Positions 1-28,200 of a stretch of DNA of 64,000 bases are shown one piece after another. The translations under genes and the position numbers were made by a program. Positions within the stretch are counted from its first letter, which is position 1, and each line of letters opens with the position of its first letter. Origin of the DNA: Micromonospora sp. M71_S20 (GTDB lineage Bacteria; Actinomycetota; Actinomycetes; Mycobacteriales; Micromonosporaceae). Location: the NCBI RefSeq assembly GCF_003664255.1, contig NZ_RCCV01000001.1, forward strand, positions 3,224,001 to 3,288,000, given 5' to 3'. Below the pieces are notes generated by a model. It saw nothing but the letters and a program-made list of their open reading frames with translations. It did no database searches and was not told the DNA's origin.

Positions 1-17738
<17,738 letters not shown>

Positions 17739-17774
17739 GCGGACGGTTGGCGCCTCTCGCGCGTACGCCGTGAG

Positions 17775-17792
17775 CTGGCCGGCGGCGGCCAG
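17775..17792 (+). terminator. GC hairpin after PKS-A, possible terminator
   Basis: CTGGCCG (17775-17781) and CGGCCAG (17786-17792) form a perfect 7-bp stem with a GCGG loop, 36 nt after the PKS-A stop codon. No T-run follows, which is common for actinomycete terminators but leaves the role unproven. Confidence 0.35.
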
Positions 17793-17801
17793 GCCCACGG
17801 T

Positions 17802-17862
17802 CGCCTAGGGGTGCGCGGCGCCCGTCTAGGGGTGTGCCTGTGCGGGCCCGGCTCCGTAGGGT
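17802..17862 (+). promoter_or_regulatory. Tandem CTAGGGGTG repeats and -10-like site before the phosphoesterase gene
   Basis: Two 15-nt direct repeats, CGYCTAGGGGTGYGC, lie at 17802-17816 and 17823-17837. They start 21 nt apart, two helical turns, and differ only by two C/T changes. A TANNNT-type -10 candidate, TAGGGT, is at 17857-17862, so the second repeat abuts the expected -35 position. This looks like an activator-dependent promoter. CTAGGG resembles a half-site of the PAS-LuxR consensus as I recall it (CTVGGGAWWTCCCBAG), but here the sites are direct, not inverted. The regulator is not in the window. Confidence 0.5.
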
Positions 17863-17943
17863 CAAAGCCCGTCAGGCCGTCTCGCCCTGCCCACCGGCAG
17901 CCGAGCGGTACGGATGTGGGTGCGTGCGGTACCCCGGATGGAC

Positions 17944-17949
17944 GGGAGG
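17944..17949 (+). promoter_or_regulatory. Ribosome binding site for the phosphoesterase
   Basis: GGGAGG lies 5 nt before the ATG at 17955. It is a strong Shine-Dalgarno match and fixes this start over the in-frame upstream GTG at 17811. Confidence 0.8.
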
Positions 17950-17954
17950 TCCGC

Positions 17955-18815
17955 ATGGCCGGATCCGGCCTGCCTCAGTTGCTCGCCATCAGTGACCTGC
18001 ACGTGGTCCACGCGGAGAACAAGGCCATCGTGGAACGGCTGCGGCCGGAGCGCGACGGCGACTGGCTCATCGTCGCCGGCGACGTCGGGGAGTTCGTCGC
18101 CGACATCGAGTGGGCGCTGGGACTGCTCAGCCGCCGGTTCGCCAAGGTGATCTGGGCTCCCGGCAACCACGAGCTCTGGACCCCCCGCGAGGACCCGATC
18201 CAGCTGCGGGGAGACGCGCGCTACCAGCACCTGGTGGAGCTGTGCCGCGGGCTCGGAGTGGTGACTCCGGAGGACCCGTACCCCGTCTGGGACCCGCAGG
18301 GCGACGACCCGGTCCTGATCGCGCCGCTGTTCGTGCTCTACGACTACAGCTTCCGGCCGGCCGGGACGTACACGAAGGAGCAGGCCCTGGCGCGGGCCCA
18401 CGAGGTCGGCGTGGTCTGCACCGACGAGATCCTGCTGCATCCGGACCCGTACCCGACCCGCGACGCCTGGTGCCGAGCGCGGCTGGCCCTGACCGAGCGC
18501 CGGCTCACCGCGGAACGCGGTGGGCTGCCCACCGTCCTGGTCAACCACTTCCCGCTCGTCCGCGAACCCACCCGGATCCTGCGGTACCCGGAGTTCGCGC
18601 AGTGGTGCGGCACCGAGGCCACCGCCGACTGGCACGTCCGGTTCGACGCCCGCGTCGCCGTCTACGGCCACCTGCACATCCCGCGCACCACCTGGTACGA
18701 CGGGGTCCGCTTCGAAGAGGTCTCGGTGGGCTACCCACGGGAGTGGCGTCGCCGCTCGACGCCGCCGGGGCGGCTGCGCCGCATCCTGCCGGCGGTCGCC
18801 GGACAGCCCGCCTGA
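17955..18815 (+). CDS. Calcineurin-like metallophosphoesterase
   Basis: The product has 286 residues and no signal peptide or membrane segment, so it is probably cytosolic. It carries the full metal-binding set of the calcineurin-like family: SDLH (Asp14, His16), AGDVGE (Asp43), GNHE (Asn71, His72), NHFP (His198) and GHLH (His239, His241). The family hydrolyses phosphomonoesters or diesters using a two-metal centre; the substrate here is unknown. The gene sits alone between PKS-A and PKS-B on the same strand, with its own promoter-like region, a good Shine-Dalgarno and hairpins on both sides. The location suggests a role tied to the pathway, for example removing phosphate from a protected or self-resistance form of the product, or from a precursor. 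A bystander housekeeping role cannot be excluded. Confidence 0.88.
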   Translation: MAGSGLPQLLAISDLHVVHAENKAIVERLRPERDGDWLIVAGDVGEFVADIEWALGLLSRRFAKVIWAPGNHELWTPREDPIQLRGDARYQHLVELCRGLGVVTPEDPYPVWDPQGDDPVLIAPLFVLYDYSFRPAGTYTKEQALARAHEVGVVCTDEILLHPDPYPTRDAWCRARLALTERRLTAERGGLPTVLVNHFPLVREPTRILRYPEFAQWCGTEATADWHVRFDARVAVYGHLHIPRTTWYDGVRFEEVSVGYPREWRRRSTPPGRLRRILPAVAGQPA

Positions 18816-18862
18816 GTGGCCCTCGCGACGCTGGTCACCGCTGCCTCGGGGGCCCGCCGCGA

Positions 18863-18878
18863 CGGCCCGAGCGGGCCG
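18863..18878 (+). terminator. GC hairpin after the phosphoesterase, possible terminator
   Basis: CGGCCCG (18863-18869) and CGGGCCG (18872-18878) are inverted repeats. The practical fold is a 6-bp stem with a GAGC tetraloop, 47 nt after the stop codon. No T-run follows. Confidence 0.3.
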
Positions 18879-18883
18879 GTCGA

Positions 18884-18930
18884 TCAGGGGTTCTCTAGGG
18901 GTTGGGCGCGTGATGGGCGCTCAGTACCGT
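18884..18930 (+). promoter_or_regulatory. Tandem AGGGGTT repeats and -10-like site before PKS-B
   Basis: TCAGGGGTT (18884-18892) and TCTAGGGGTT (18894-18903) place their GGGG cores 11 nt apart, one helical turn. TACCGT, a TANNNT -10 candidate, is at 18925-18930. The distance from the last GGGG to this -10 is 27 nt, against 28 nt in the phosphoesterase promoter, which suggests one regulator drives both. A start site here would leave a leader of about 200 nt before the PKS-B ATG. Confidence 0.45.
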
Positions 18931-19140
18931 CCAGTCACGGTGGCGGGCATGTGTCGGCGGGACGGCCCGGCGTGGCGGGCTCCTGAGCAGGCACGACAAC
19001 CGGAATCGGGAACAGGTGTCGGGATCGTGAGCCGAGCGGCCATGTCTCCACCCACCTGTGCACGAAGCCGGTCCGTCGGCGGTGGTGTGGTCAACGAATC
19101 GGCAGATTCCGATCGATAGCAAGCTCTGGGCGGGTGGGTC

Positions 19141-19242
19141 ATGGCGGACGAAGACAAGCTCCTCGAACACCTGAAGTGGGTGACCTCCGAGCTCCGCCTG
19201 GCGCGCCGTCGCCTGACCGAGCTGGAGAACGAGGACGCCGAG
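19141..19242 (+). other. N-terminal docking coiled coil of PKS-B
   Basis: The first 34 residues ([14 protein letters not shown]...[12 protein letters not shown]) form an amphipathic helix ahead of the KS motif PIAIVGM. The pattern DKLLxxLKxVTxxLxxxRRRL is the usual class 1 N-terminal docking form and pairs logically with the [11 protein letters not shown] end of PKS-A. Confidence 0.8.
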
Positions 19243-22200
19243 CCGATCGCGATCGTCGGCATGGCCTGCCGCTTCCCCGGCGGGGTCACCTCGCCGGAGG
19301 ACCTCTGGGACCTGGTCGCGGGCGGGGTGGACGCCACCGGCACGTTCCCCGACGACCGCGGCTGGGACCTCGACGGGCTCTACGACCCCGACCCGGACCA
19401 CCCCGGCACCACCTACAGCAACCGGGGCGGCTTCCTGCGCGACGCCGGCCTGTTCGACCCGACCCTGTTCGGCATCTCGCCGCGCGAGGCGCTGGCCATG
19501 GACCCGCAGCAGCGGCTCCTGCTCGAGGTGACCTGGGAGGTCTTCGAGCGGGCCGGCATCGACGCCGCGTCGGTGCGGGGCAGCCGTACCGGGGTGTTCG
19601 TCGGCACCGCGGGACAGGACTACACGTCGGTGCTGCGGCAACTGCCCGAGGGCACGGAGGGCTACGTCCTCACCGGCACGGCCGCGAGCGTCATGTCCGG
19701 CCGGCTGGCGTACTCCTTCGGGCTGGAGGGCCCGGCCGTCACGATCGACACCGCCTGTTCCTCGTCGCTGGTCGCCCTGCACCTCGCCGGTCAGGCCCTG
19801 CGCGACGGCGAGTGCTCCCTCGCCGTGGCCGGTGGCGTGACCGTGCTGGCCACGCCCGGCGCCTTCGTCGAGTTCTCCCGCCAGCGGGGGCTCGCCTCCG
19901 ACGGCCGGTGCAAGGCGTTCTCCGCCGACGCCGACGGGACCGGCTGGTCCGAGGGCGTCGCCATGCTGCTCGTCGAGAAGCTCTCCGACGCCCGGCGCAA
20001 CGGTCACCCCGTCCTGGCGGTGATCCGGGGCAGCGCCGTGAACCAGGACGGCGCCAGCAGCGGCCTGACCGCTCCCAACGGCCCCTCGCAGCAGCGGGTC
20101 ATCCGGCAGGCGCTGGAGAACGCCCGGCTCAGCCCGTCCGACGTGGACGTGGTCGAGGCGCACGGCACGGGTACCCGGCTCGGCGACCCGATCGAGGCGC
20201 AGGCGCTGCTCGCCACGTACGGTCAGGGACGCTCCGCCGACCGGCCGCTGTGGCTGGGTTCGCTGAAGTCGAACATCGGCCACCCGCAGGCCGCCGCCGG
20301 TGCCGGCGGCGTCATCAAGATGGTGATGGCGATGCGGCACGGCGTGCTGCCGCCCACCCTGCACGTGGCCCAGCCGTCCCCGCACGTCGACTGGTCGACC
20401 GGTGCCGTGTCCCTGCTGGACGAGGCCCGCCCGTGGACGGGTGGCGACCACGTCCGCAGGGCCGCCGTGTCGTCCTTCGGCATGAGCGGCACGAACGCCC
20501 ACCTGATCCTGGAGCAGGCCCCGGCCCCCGACGCGGCTGCCGACGAGGCCACCCCGTCCCGCCGTCCCGTGGTCGCGCCGGTGCTGCTCTCCGCCGCGCA
20601 GCCGGCCGCGTTGTCCGCGCAGGCCGAGCGGCTGGCCCGTTGGCTGGGCGACGAGGAGCCGCGCCCGCTCGACGTGGCGTGGTCGTCGGTGGTGTCCCGG
20701 TCGACGCTCGACCGGCGCGCGGTGGTGCTCGCCGAGGACCGCGCGGGCCTGCTGGCGGGCCTGGAGTCCCTGGCGGCGGGAGCGCCGTCGGGCACGGTGG
20801 TCACGGGCCAGGCCGGGGACCGGGGTCCGCTGGCGGTGCTCTTCTCCGGCCAGGGCGCGCAGCGCGCCGGCATGGGCCGGGAGCTGTACGCCGAGTTCCC
20901 CGTCTTCGCCGCCGCCCTCGACGAGGCGTGCGGACACCTGGACCGGGTGCTGCCGCGCCCGCTGCGTGAGGTGCTGTTCGCGCCGGAGGAGTCCGCCGAG
21001 GCGGAGCTGCTCGACCAGACCGCGTTCACCCAGGCCGGCCTGTTCGCCGTCGAGGTGGCGCTGTTCCGGCTGATTGAGTCGTTCGGCGTGGTGCCGGACT
21101 TCGTGGGCGGGCACTCGATCGGCGAGATCGCCGCCGCGCACGTGGCCGGGGTGCTGTCCCTCCAGGACGCCTGCCTGCTGGTGGCGGCGCGGGGCCGGTT
21201 GATGCAGGCGCTGCCGGAGGGCGGCGGCATGCTCGCCGTGGCCGCCGACGAGGCGGCGGTGGTCGAGTCGATCGCTGGGCTGACCGACCGGGTCGGCGTC
21301 GCCGCGGTGAACGGCCCGACCTCGGTCGTGGTCTCCGGCGCCGTCGACGCGCTCGACGAGGTGGAGCGGACCTGGCGGGACCGGGGCGTGCGTACCCGCC
21401 GGTTGACCGTCAGCCACGCGTTCCACAGCCCGCTGATGGAGCCGGTGCTGGAGCGCTTCCGCGGCATCGTCGAGCGGTTGACCTTCGCCGCGCCCGCGCT
21501 GCCGATCGTGTCGAACCTGACCGGGGCGCTCGCCGACGCCGAGGAGATCCGCACCGCCGACTACTGGGTGCGGCACGTGCGCGAGGCGGTGCGCTACGCC
21601 GACGGGATCGCGGCCCTGCGCGACGCCGGGGTCGACACGTTCCTGGAGGTCGGCCCGCAGAGCGTGCTGACCGCGATGACGGCGGACGTGCTGCCCGACG
21701 ACGACGTGCTGACCGTCGCCACCCAGCGCCGGGACCGGCCGCAGGCACAGGCGCTCCTGGCGGCGCTGGCCGAGCTGCACGTGCACGGGGTCCCGGTGAC
21801 CTGGCAGGAGTGGTTCGCCGACACCGGGGCGCGGCGGGTGGACCTGCCCACGTACGCCTTCCAGCGGGAGCGGTTCTGGCCCGAGGTGGTGCCGTGGCGG
21901 GTCGGCGACGTGTCGGGCGCCGGCCTGGGCGTGGCGGGGCACCCGCTGCTCGGTGCGGCGGTGCGCCTCGCCGGCGACGACGAGGTGGTGCTGACCGGCC
22001 GGCTGTCGACGTCGACGCACCCGTGGCTGGCGGACCACGTGGTCGGCGGTGCCGTGGTGGTGCCGGGCACCGCGCTGGTCGAGCTGGCGGTGCGCGCCGG
22101 CGACGAGGTGGGCGCGTCGCGCGTACGGGAGCTGACCGTGGCGGCGCCGCTGGTGCTGCCGGAGTCCGGCGCGGTACGCGTGCAGGTGCGCGTCGGCGCG

Positions 22201-25200
22201 GCCGACGGCTCCGCCGTCCGGTCGGTGTCGGTGTACTCCCAGCCCGAGGACGACGGCGACGGCGAGTGGGTGCGGCACGCCGACGGTGTGCTCGAACCGG
22301 TGTCGGCCGACGAGCCGGGCGTCGGCGCGTGGCCGCCGGCGGGCGCGACCGAGGTGGACCTGAACGGCTGGTATCCGGCGTTGGCGGAGCACGGCCTGTC
22401 GTACGGGCCGGTGTTCCAGGGCGTGCGGCGGGCCTGGACGGCCGACGGTGCGGCGTTCGCCGAGGTGGCGTTGCCGGACGGGGCGGCCGGGGACGCGAGC
22501 GCGTTCGGGGTGCACCCGGCGCTGCTGGACGCCGCGCTGCACCCGGTGGCGCTGCTGCTGGCGGCGGAGGCGGCGGGCGGGCCGCGCGTGCCGTTCGCGT
22601 TCGAGGGCGTGCAGGTGCACGCCTCCGGGGCCAGGACGCTGCGGGTGCGCCTGACGCGGGACGGCTCCGGGGTGCGGCTGGTCGCCTGCGACGGCTCGGG
22701 CGCGCCGGTGGTGTCGGTGGACTCCCTGGTGCTGCGGGAGATGACCGGTACGGCGACCCGGGGCGCCGCCGCCCGGTCGCTGTTCGAGGTGGCCTGGCAG
22801 GCCGACGAGATCGTCGGCGTCGACGACGTCGCGGGGTGGGCCGCGCTGGGCCGGCCGGCGTCGGCCGCGCTGCCGGAGCTGCCGGTCTTCGCGGACGTGG
22901 CGGCGCTGGCGGCGGGCGGGGCCACGGCCCGGCGGGTGCTGCTGACGGTGCCCGCCGGCGATCCCGGCGTCGCCGTGCCGGAGGCCGTGCGGGCGGCCAC
23001 CAACGATGTGCTGGAGGTGCTGCGGTCCTGGCTCGCCGCCGAGCCGCTGGCGGACACGAAGCTCGTGGTGGTGACCCGGGGCGCCGTGGCCGCCGGGGAC
23101 GACGACCGGGTCACCGACCTGGCTGCCGCCGCGGTCTGGGGCCTGCTGCGCTCGGCGCAGTCGGAGCACCCGGGGCGGATCGTCCTCGCCGACGTCGACG
23201 GCGAGCTGAACCCCGCGACCCTCGCCGTGCTGGCCGGCGCCGCGGCCGACCCGTCGGTCTCCGGCGGCCAGCTCGCGGTGCGGGGCGAGCGGACCCTCGT
23301 GCCGAGGCTGGTGCGGCCGGTGGGCGACGAGCTGACCCCGCCGTCCGGGCCGTGGCACCTCGCCCCCGTCACGCCCGGCACCCTGGACGGAATCGGGCCG
23401 GTTCGGGCCACGCCCGTGGAGTTGGGCGCGGGGCAGGTGCGCATCGCCGTGCGCGCGGCCGGGGTGAACTTCCGGGACGTGCTGATCGGCCTGGGGATGT
23501 ACCCGGATCCGACGGCGGTGATGGGCAGCGAGGGCGCGGGCGTGGTGGTCGAGGTCGGCCCCGGCGTGACCGACCTGGCGCCCGGCGACCGGGTGATGGG
23601 CATGTTCGAGCTCGGGTTCAGCCCGCAGGCGGTCGCCCACCGGGAGCGCATCGCGAGGATGCCCGCCGGCTGGTCCTTCACCCAGGCGGCGTCCGTCCCC
23701 CTGGTCTTCCTGACCGCGTACTACGCGCTGCGTGACCTGGCCGGGCTGCGGGCGGGCGAGTCGGTGCTCATCCACAACGGCGCGGGCGGCGTCGGCATGG
23801 CCGCCATCCAGCTCGCCCACCACCTCGGCGCCACCGTCCACGCGACGGCGAGCCCCGGCAAGTGGGGCGTGCTGCGGGACCTGGGGGTGGCCGAGGAACG
23901 CATCGCGTCGTCGCGGACCACCGAGTTCGAGCAGACCTTCGGCGCGGCCACCGGCGGCGCCGGGGTGGACGTGGTGCTCGACGCCCTGGCCGGCGAGTTC
24001 GTCGACGCGTCGCTGCGGCTGCTGCCGCGCGGCGGCCGGTTCGTGGAGATGGGCAAGGCCGACCTGCGCGACCCGGAGGCGGTCGCCGTCAAGCACCCGG
24101 GCGTGACCTACCGCGCGTTCGACCTGAACGAGGCGGGCAGCACCCGCATCGGCGAGATGCTCGCCGAGGTCCTCGACCTCTTCGCGCAGGGCGCGCTGCG
24201 CCCGCTGCCCGTGCGTTCGTGGGACGTGCGCCAGGCCCGGCAGGCGCTGCGGCACGTCAGCCAGGCCCGCCACGTCGGCAAGGTGGTGCTGCGCGTCCCC
24301 GCGCCCGTGCACCCCGACGGCACCGTGCTGCTCACCGGCGCGGCCGGGACCCTGGCCGGCGTACTCGCGCGGCACCTCGTCGCCACCGGCCAGGCGCGGC
24401 ACCTGCTGCTGGCCTCCCGCCGCGCACCCGGCCGCGACGGTGCCGACGACTACGCCACCCTGGTCCGGGAACTGACCGACGCGGGCGCCACCGTCACCGC
24501 CGTGACGGTCGACGTCAGCGACCCCGCGCAGGTCACCGAGCTGGTCGCCGGGATCGACCCGGCGCACCCGTTGACCGCCGTCGTCCACACCGCCGGGGTG
24601 ATCGCCGACGCGACCATCGGCTCGCTGGACGAGTCCGCCCTGCGCACGGTGATGGCGCCGAAGGTGGACGCCGGCTGGGCGCTGCACGAGGCGACCCGGC
24701 ACCTTGACCTGTCCGCGTTCGTGCTGTTCTCCTCCGTCGCGGCCACCCTCGGCTCCCCGGGGCAGGGCAACTACGCCGCCGCCAACGCGTTCCTCGACGC
24801 CCTCGCCCGGCACCGCCGGCAGCAGGGGCTGCCCGCCACCAGCGTCGCCTGGGGCATGTGGGCCACCGACAGCACGATGACCGCCCACCTCGACGGCGAC
24901 GACCAGCAGCGGCTGCGGCGGGTCGGCATGAGCCGGCTCTCCCCGGCCGAGGGCGCCGAGCTCTTCGACGCCGCCCTGCCGGCGGTCCAACCGGTCGTGG
25001 TCGCGGCCCGACTCCACGTCACCGGCGAGGCGAGCGGTGTACCGCCGCTGATGCGGCACCTGCTGCGCGGCGGCGGCCGACGCCGCACCGCCACCGACCA
25101 GCCGACCGCCGGGACGTCGTGGCGGGACCGCCTCGGCGGCCTGTCCGAGGCGGACGCCCGGCAGGCGCTGGTCGACCTCGTCTGCGGACAGGCCGCCACG

Positions 25201-28200
25201 GTGCTGGGTCACGCCTCGGCGCAGGCGGTCCCCGCCGCCCGGGCCTTCAAGGACCTGGGATTCGACTCGCTGACCTCGGTGGAACTGCGCAACCGGCTGG
25301 GCGCCGCGACCGGGCTGCGGCTCTCCGCCACGCTGGCCTTCGACCACCCCACCCCGGCCCGGCTGGCCGAGCACCTGTTCGCGCAGCTCGGCCCGTCCAC
25401 CGGCGCCGGCACCACGGTCCGTACCGTCGTCACGGCCGACGCCGACGAACCGATCGCCATCATCGGCATGGCCTGCCGCTACCCCGGCGGCGTCGCCACC
25501 CCCGAGCAGCTGTGGCAGCTCGTCACCTCCGGGTCCGACGCGATCGGCGGGTTCCCCACCGACCGCGGCTGGGACCTCGACCGGCTGTACGGCACGGACG
25601 GCGACCAGGCCGGCGGCACCGTCACCGACCAGGGCGGCTTCCTCTACGACGCGGCCGACTTCGACGCCGGCTTCTTCAACATCAGCCCCCGTGAGGCCCT
25701 CGCCATGGACCCGCAGCAGCGGCTGCTGCTGGAGACCGCGTGGGAGAGCTTCGAGTACGCCCGCATCGACCCCACCGCGCTCGGCGGCACCGCCACCGGT
25801 GTCTTCATCGGCGCGGCCTCCTCCGGCTACGCCACCAGCGGACGCGACGACCTCGACGGCCTCGAGGGGCACCTGCTGACCGGAACGGCGGGCAGCGTCG
25901 CCTCCGGGCGGGTCGCCTACACGTTCGGCCTCGAAGGCCCGGCGGTCACCGTCGACACCGCCTGCTCCTCGTCCCTGGTGGCGCTGCACCTCGCCGCCCA
26001 GGCGCTGCGCGGCGGCGAGTGCGACATGGCCCTGGCCGGCGGGGTGGCGCTGATGGCGCAGCCCGGCATGTTCTCCGAATTCTCCCGGCAGGGCGGCCTG
26101 GCCCCGGACGGGCGGTGCAAGGCGTTCGCCGCCGGCGCCGACGGCACCGGCTGGTCCGAGGGCGTCGGAATGCTGCTGGTGGAGCGCCTGTCCGACGCCC
26201 GGCGCAACGGGCACCGGGTGCTCGCCGTGCTGCGCGGCTCCGCCGTCAACCAGGACGGCGCGTCCAACGGGCTGACCGCCCCGAACGGCCCGTCCCAGCA
26301 GCGGGTGATCCGGCAGGCCCTGGAGAACGCGCGGCTGACGCCGGCCGACGTGGACGCCGTCGAGGCGCACGGCACCGGCACCACCCTCGGCGACCCGATC
26401 GAGGCGCAGGCGGTGCTGGCCACCTACGGGCAGGACCGCGCCGGCGGGGAACCGCTCTGGCTCGGATCGATCAAGTCGAACATCGGTCACGCGCAGGCCG
26501 CGGCGGGTGTCGCCGGCGTGATCAAGATGGTGCTGGCGATGCGGCACGGCGTGCTGCCACCGACCCTGCACGTGGACGAGCCCTCGCCGCACGTCGACTG
26601 GAGCGCCGGGGCGGTCGCCCTGCTCACCGACGCGCGGCCGTGGCCGGCGGTGGAGCGGCCGCGTCGGGCGGCGGTGTCGTCGTTCGGCATCAGCGGCACC
26701 AACGCGCACACCATCATCGAGCAGGCGCCCGACGAGCCGACCCCGGCGGCGCCCCCGCCGGCCGGGGACCTTCCCGGCCTGGTCGGGCCCGCCGCCGTGC
26801 CCCTGCCGGTGTCCGGCAGGAGCCCCGGCGCGCTCCGCGCCCAGGCCGCCCGCCTCGGCGAACTGCTCGCCGGCGACGCCGCGCCGGAGCCGCTCGACCT
26901 CGGGTTCTCCCTGGCCACCCAGCGGGCCCACCACCCGTACCGCGCGGTCGTCGTGGCCGCCGACCGCGACGACGCGGTCACCCGACTGGCCGCCCTCGCC
27001 TCCGCCGACAGCTCGCCGGCCGGCGCGGACGCCGCGCCGAAGGTCGTCTTCGTCTTCCCCGGCCAGGGCTCCCAGTGGCAGGGGATGGCGCTGGACCTGC
27101 TGGAGACCTCGCCGGTCTTCCGGCAGCGGATGGCGGAGTGCGCCGAGGAACTGTCCCGGCTGGTCGACTGGTCCCTCGAGGACGTGCTCCGGGAGGCGCC
27201 GGGTGCGCCGCCCCTGGACCGGGTGGACGTCGTCCAGCCCGTGCTCTTCTCCGTCATGGTGTCCCTCGCGCAGCTCTGGCGCTCGTGCGGCATCGAACCG
27301 GCCGCCGTCGTCGGACACTCGCAGGGGGAACTCGCCGCCGCCTGCGTCGCCGGCGCGCTGACCCTCGCCGACGCGGCGCGGCTCGTCGTGGCGCGCAGCC
27401 GCGGCCTGCTGGCGATCGCCGGCCGGGGCGGCATGGTCTCCGTCCCGCTCCCGGCCGCCGACACCGAGCAGCTCATCGCGCCGTGGCGGGGGAGCCTCTC
27501 CGTCGGCGCCCTCAACGGCGCCGCCGTGACCGTGGTGGCCGGTGACTCGTCGTCGGTCGCCGAGCTGCTCGCGCACTGCGCCGAGCGCGACATCCGCGCC
27601 CGGCAGGTCGCCGTCGACTTCGCGGCGCACAGCGGTAACGTCGAGGCGATCCGCGACGACGTGATGGCCGGATTCGGCACCGTGCGGACGCGGTCCACCA
27701 CGGTGGCCTTCCACTCCACCGTCACCGGCGAGCCGATCGACACCGCCGAGCTCGACGCCGACTACTGGTACCGCAACCTGCGCGAGACCGTCCGGCTCGC
27801 GCCGGTCGTGGACCGGCTGATCGAGCAGGGCTTCCGCGCCTTCGTCGAGGTCAGCCCGCACCCCGTGCTCAAGGTGGCCGTCCAGGACGCACTCGACCGG
27901 GCCGCCGGCGCCGGCGTGGTGGTGGGCTCGCTGCGCCGCGACGAGAACGGTCCGCACCAGCTGCTGGCCAACCTCGGCGACCTGCACGTCGCGGGCGTGT
28001 CCGTCGACTGGACGAGCGTGTTCGCCGGCTCCGGCGCCGCCCCGGTCGACCTGCCCACGTACGCCTTCCAGCGGGACCGGTTCTGGCCGGCGGTCGACCG
28101 GTCCGCGACCGGCGACGTGTCGGGCGCGGGGCTGGGCGCGGCCGGACACGGGCTGCTCGGCGCGGCGGTGCGCCTCGCCGGCGACGACGAGGTCGTGTTG

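Larger units (their letters stand above)
18816..19140 (+). other. Intergenic region before PKS-B (325 nt)
   Basis: No supported gene is present. The region holds a GC hairpin (18863-18878), paired AGGGGTT repeats (18884-18903), a -10-like TACCGT (18925-18930) and a long putative leader up to the PKS-B ATG. The sequence just before the ATG (GGGCGGGTGGG) is only a weak Shine-Dalgarno match. I see no tRNA, riboswitch-like fold or small ORF that I can defend. Confidence 0.6.

Noticed and set aside
17811..17954. GTG at 17811 as the phosphoesterase start
   Set aside because: It lies within the first CTAGGGGT repeat, has no Shine-Dalgarno, and would add 48 residues with no family similarity. The ATG at 17955 has GGGAGG 5 nt upstream.
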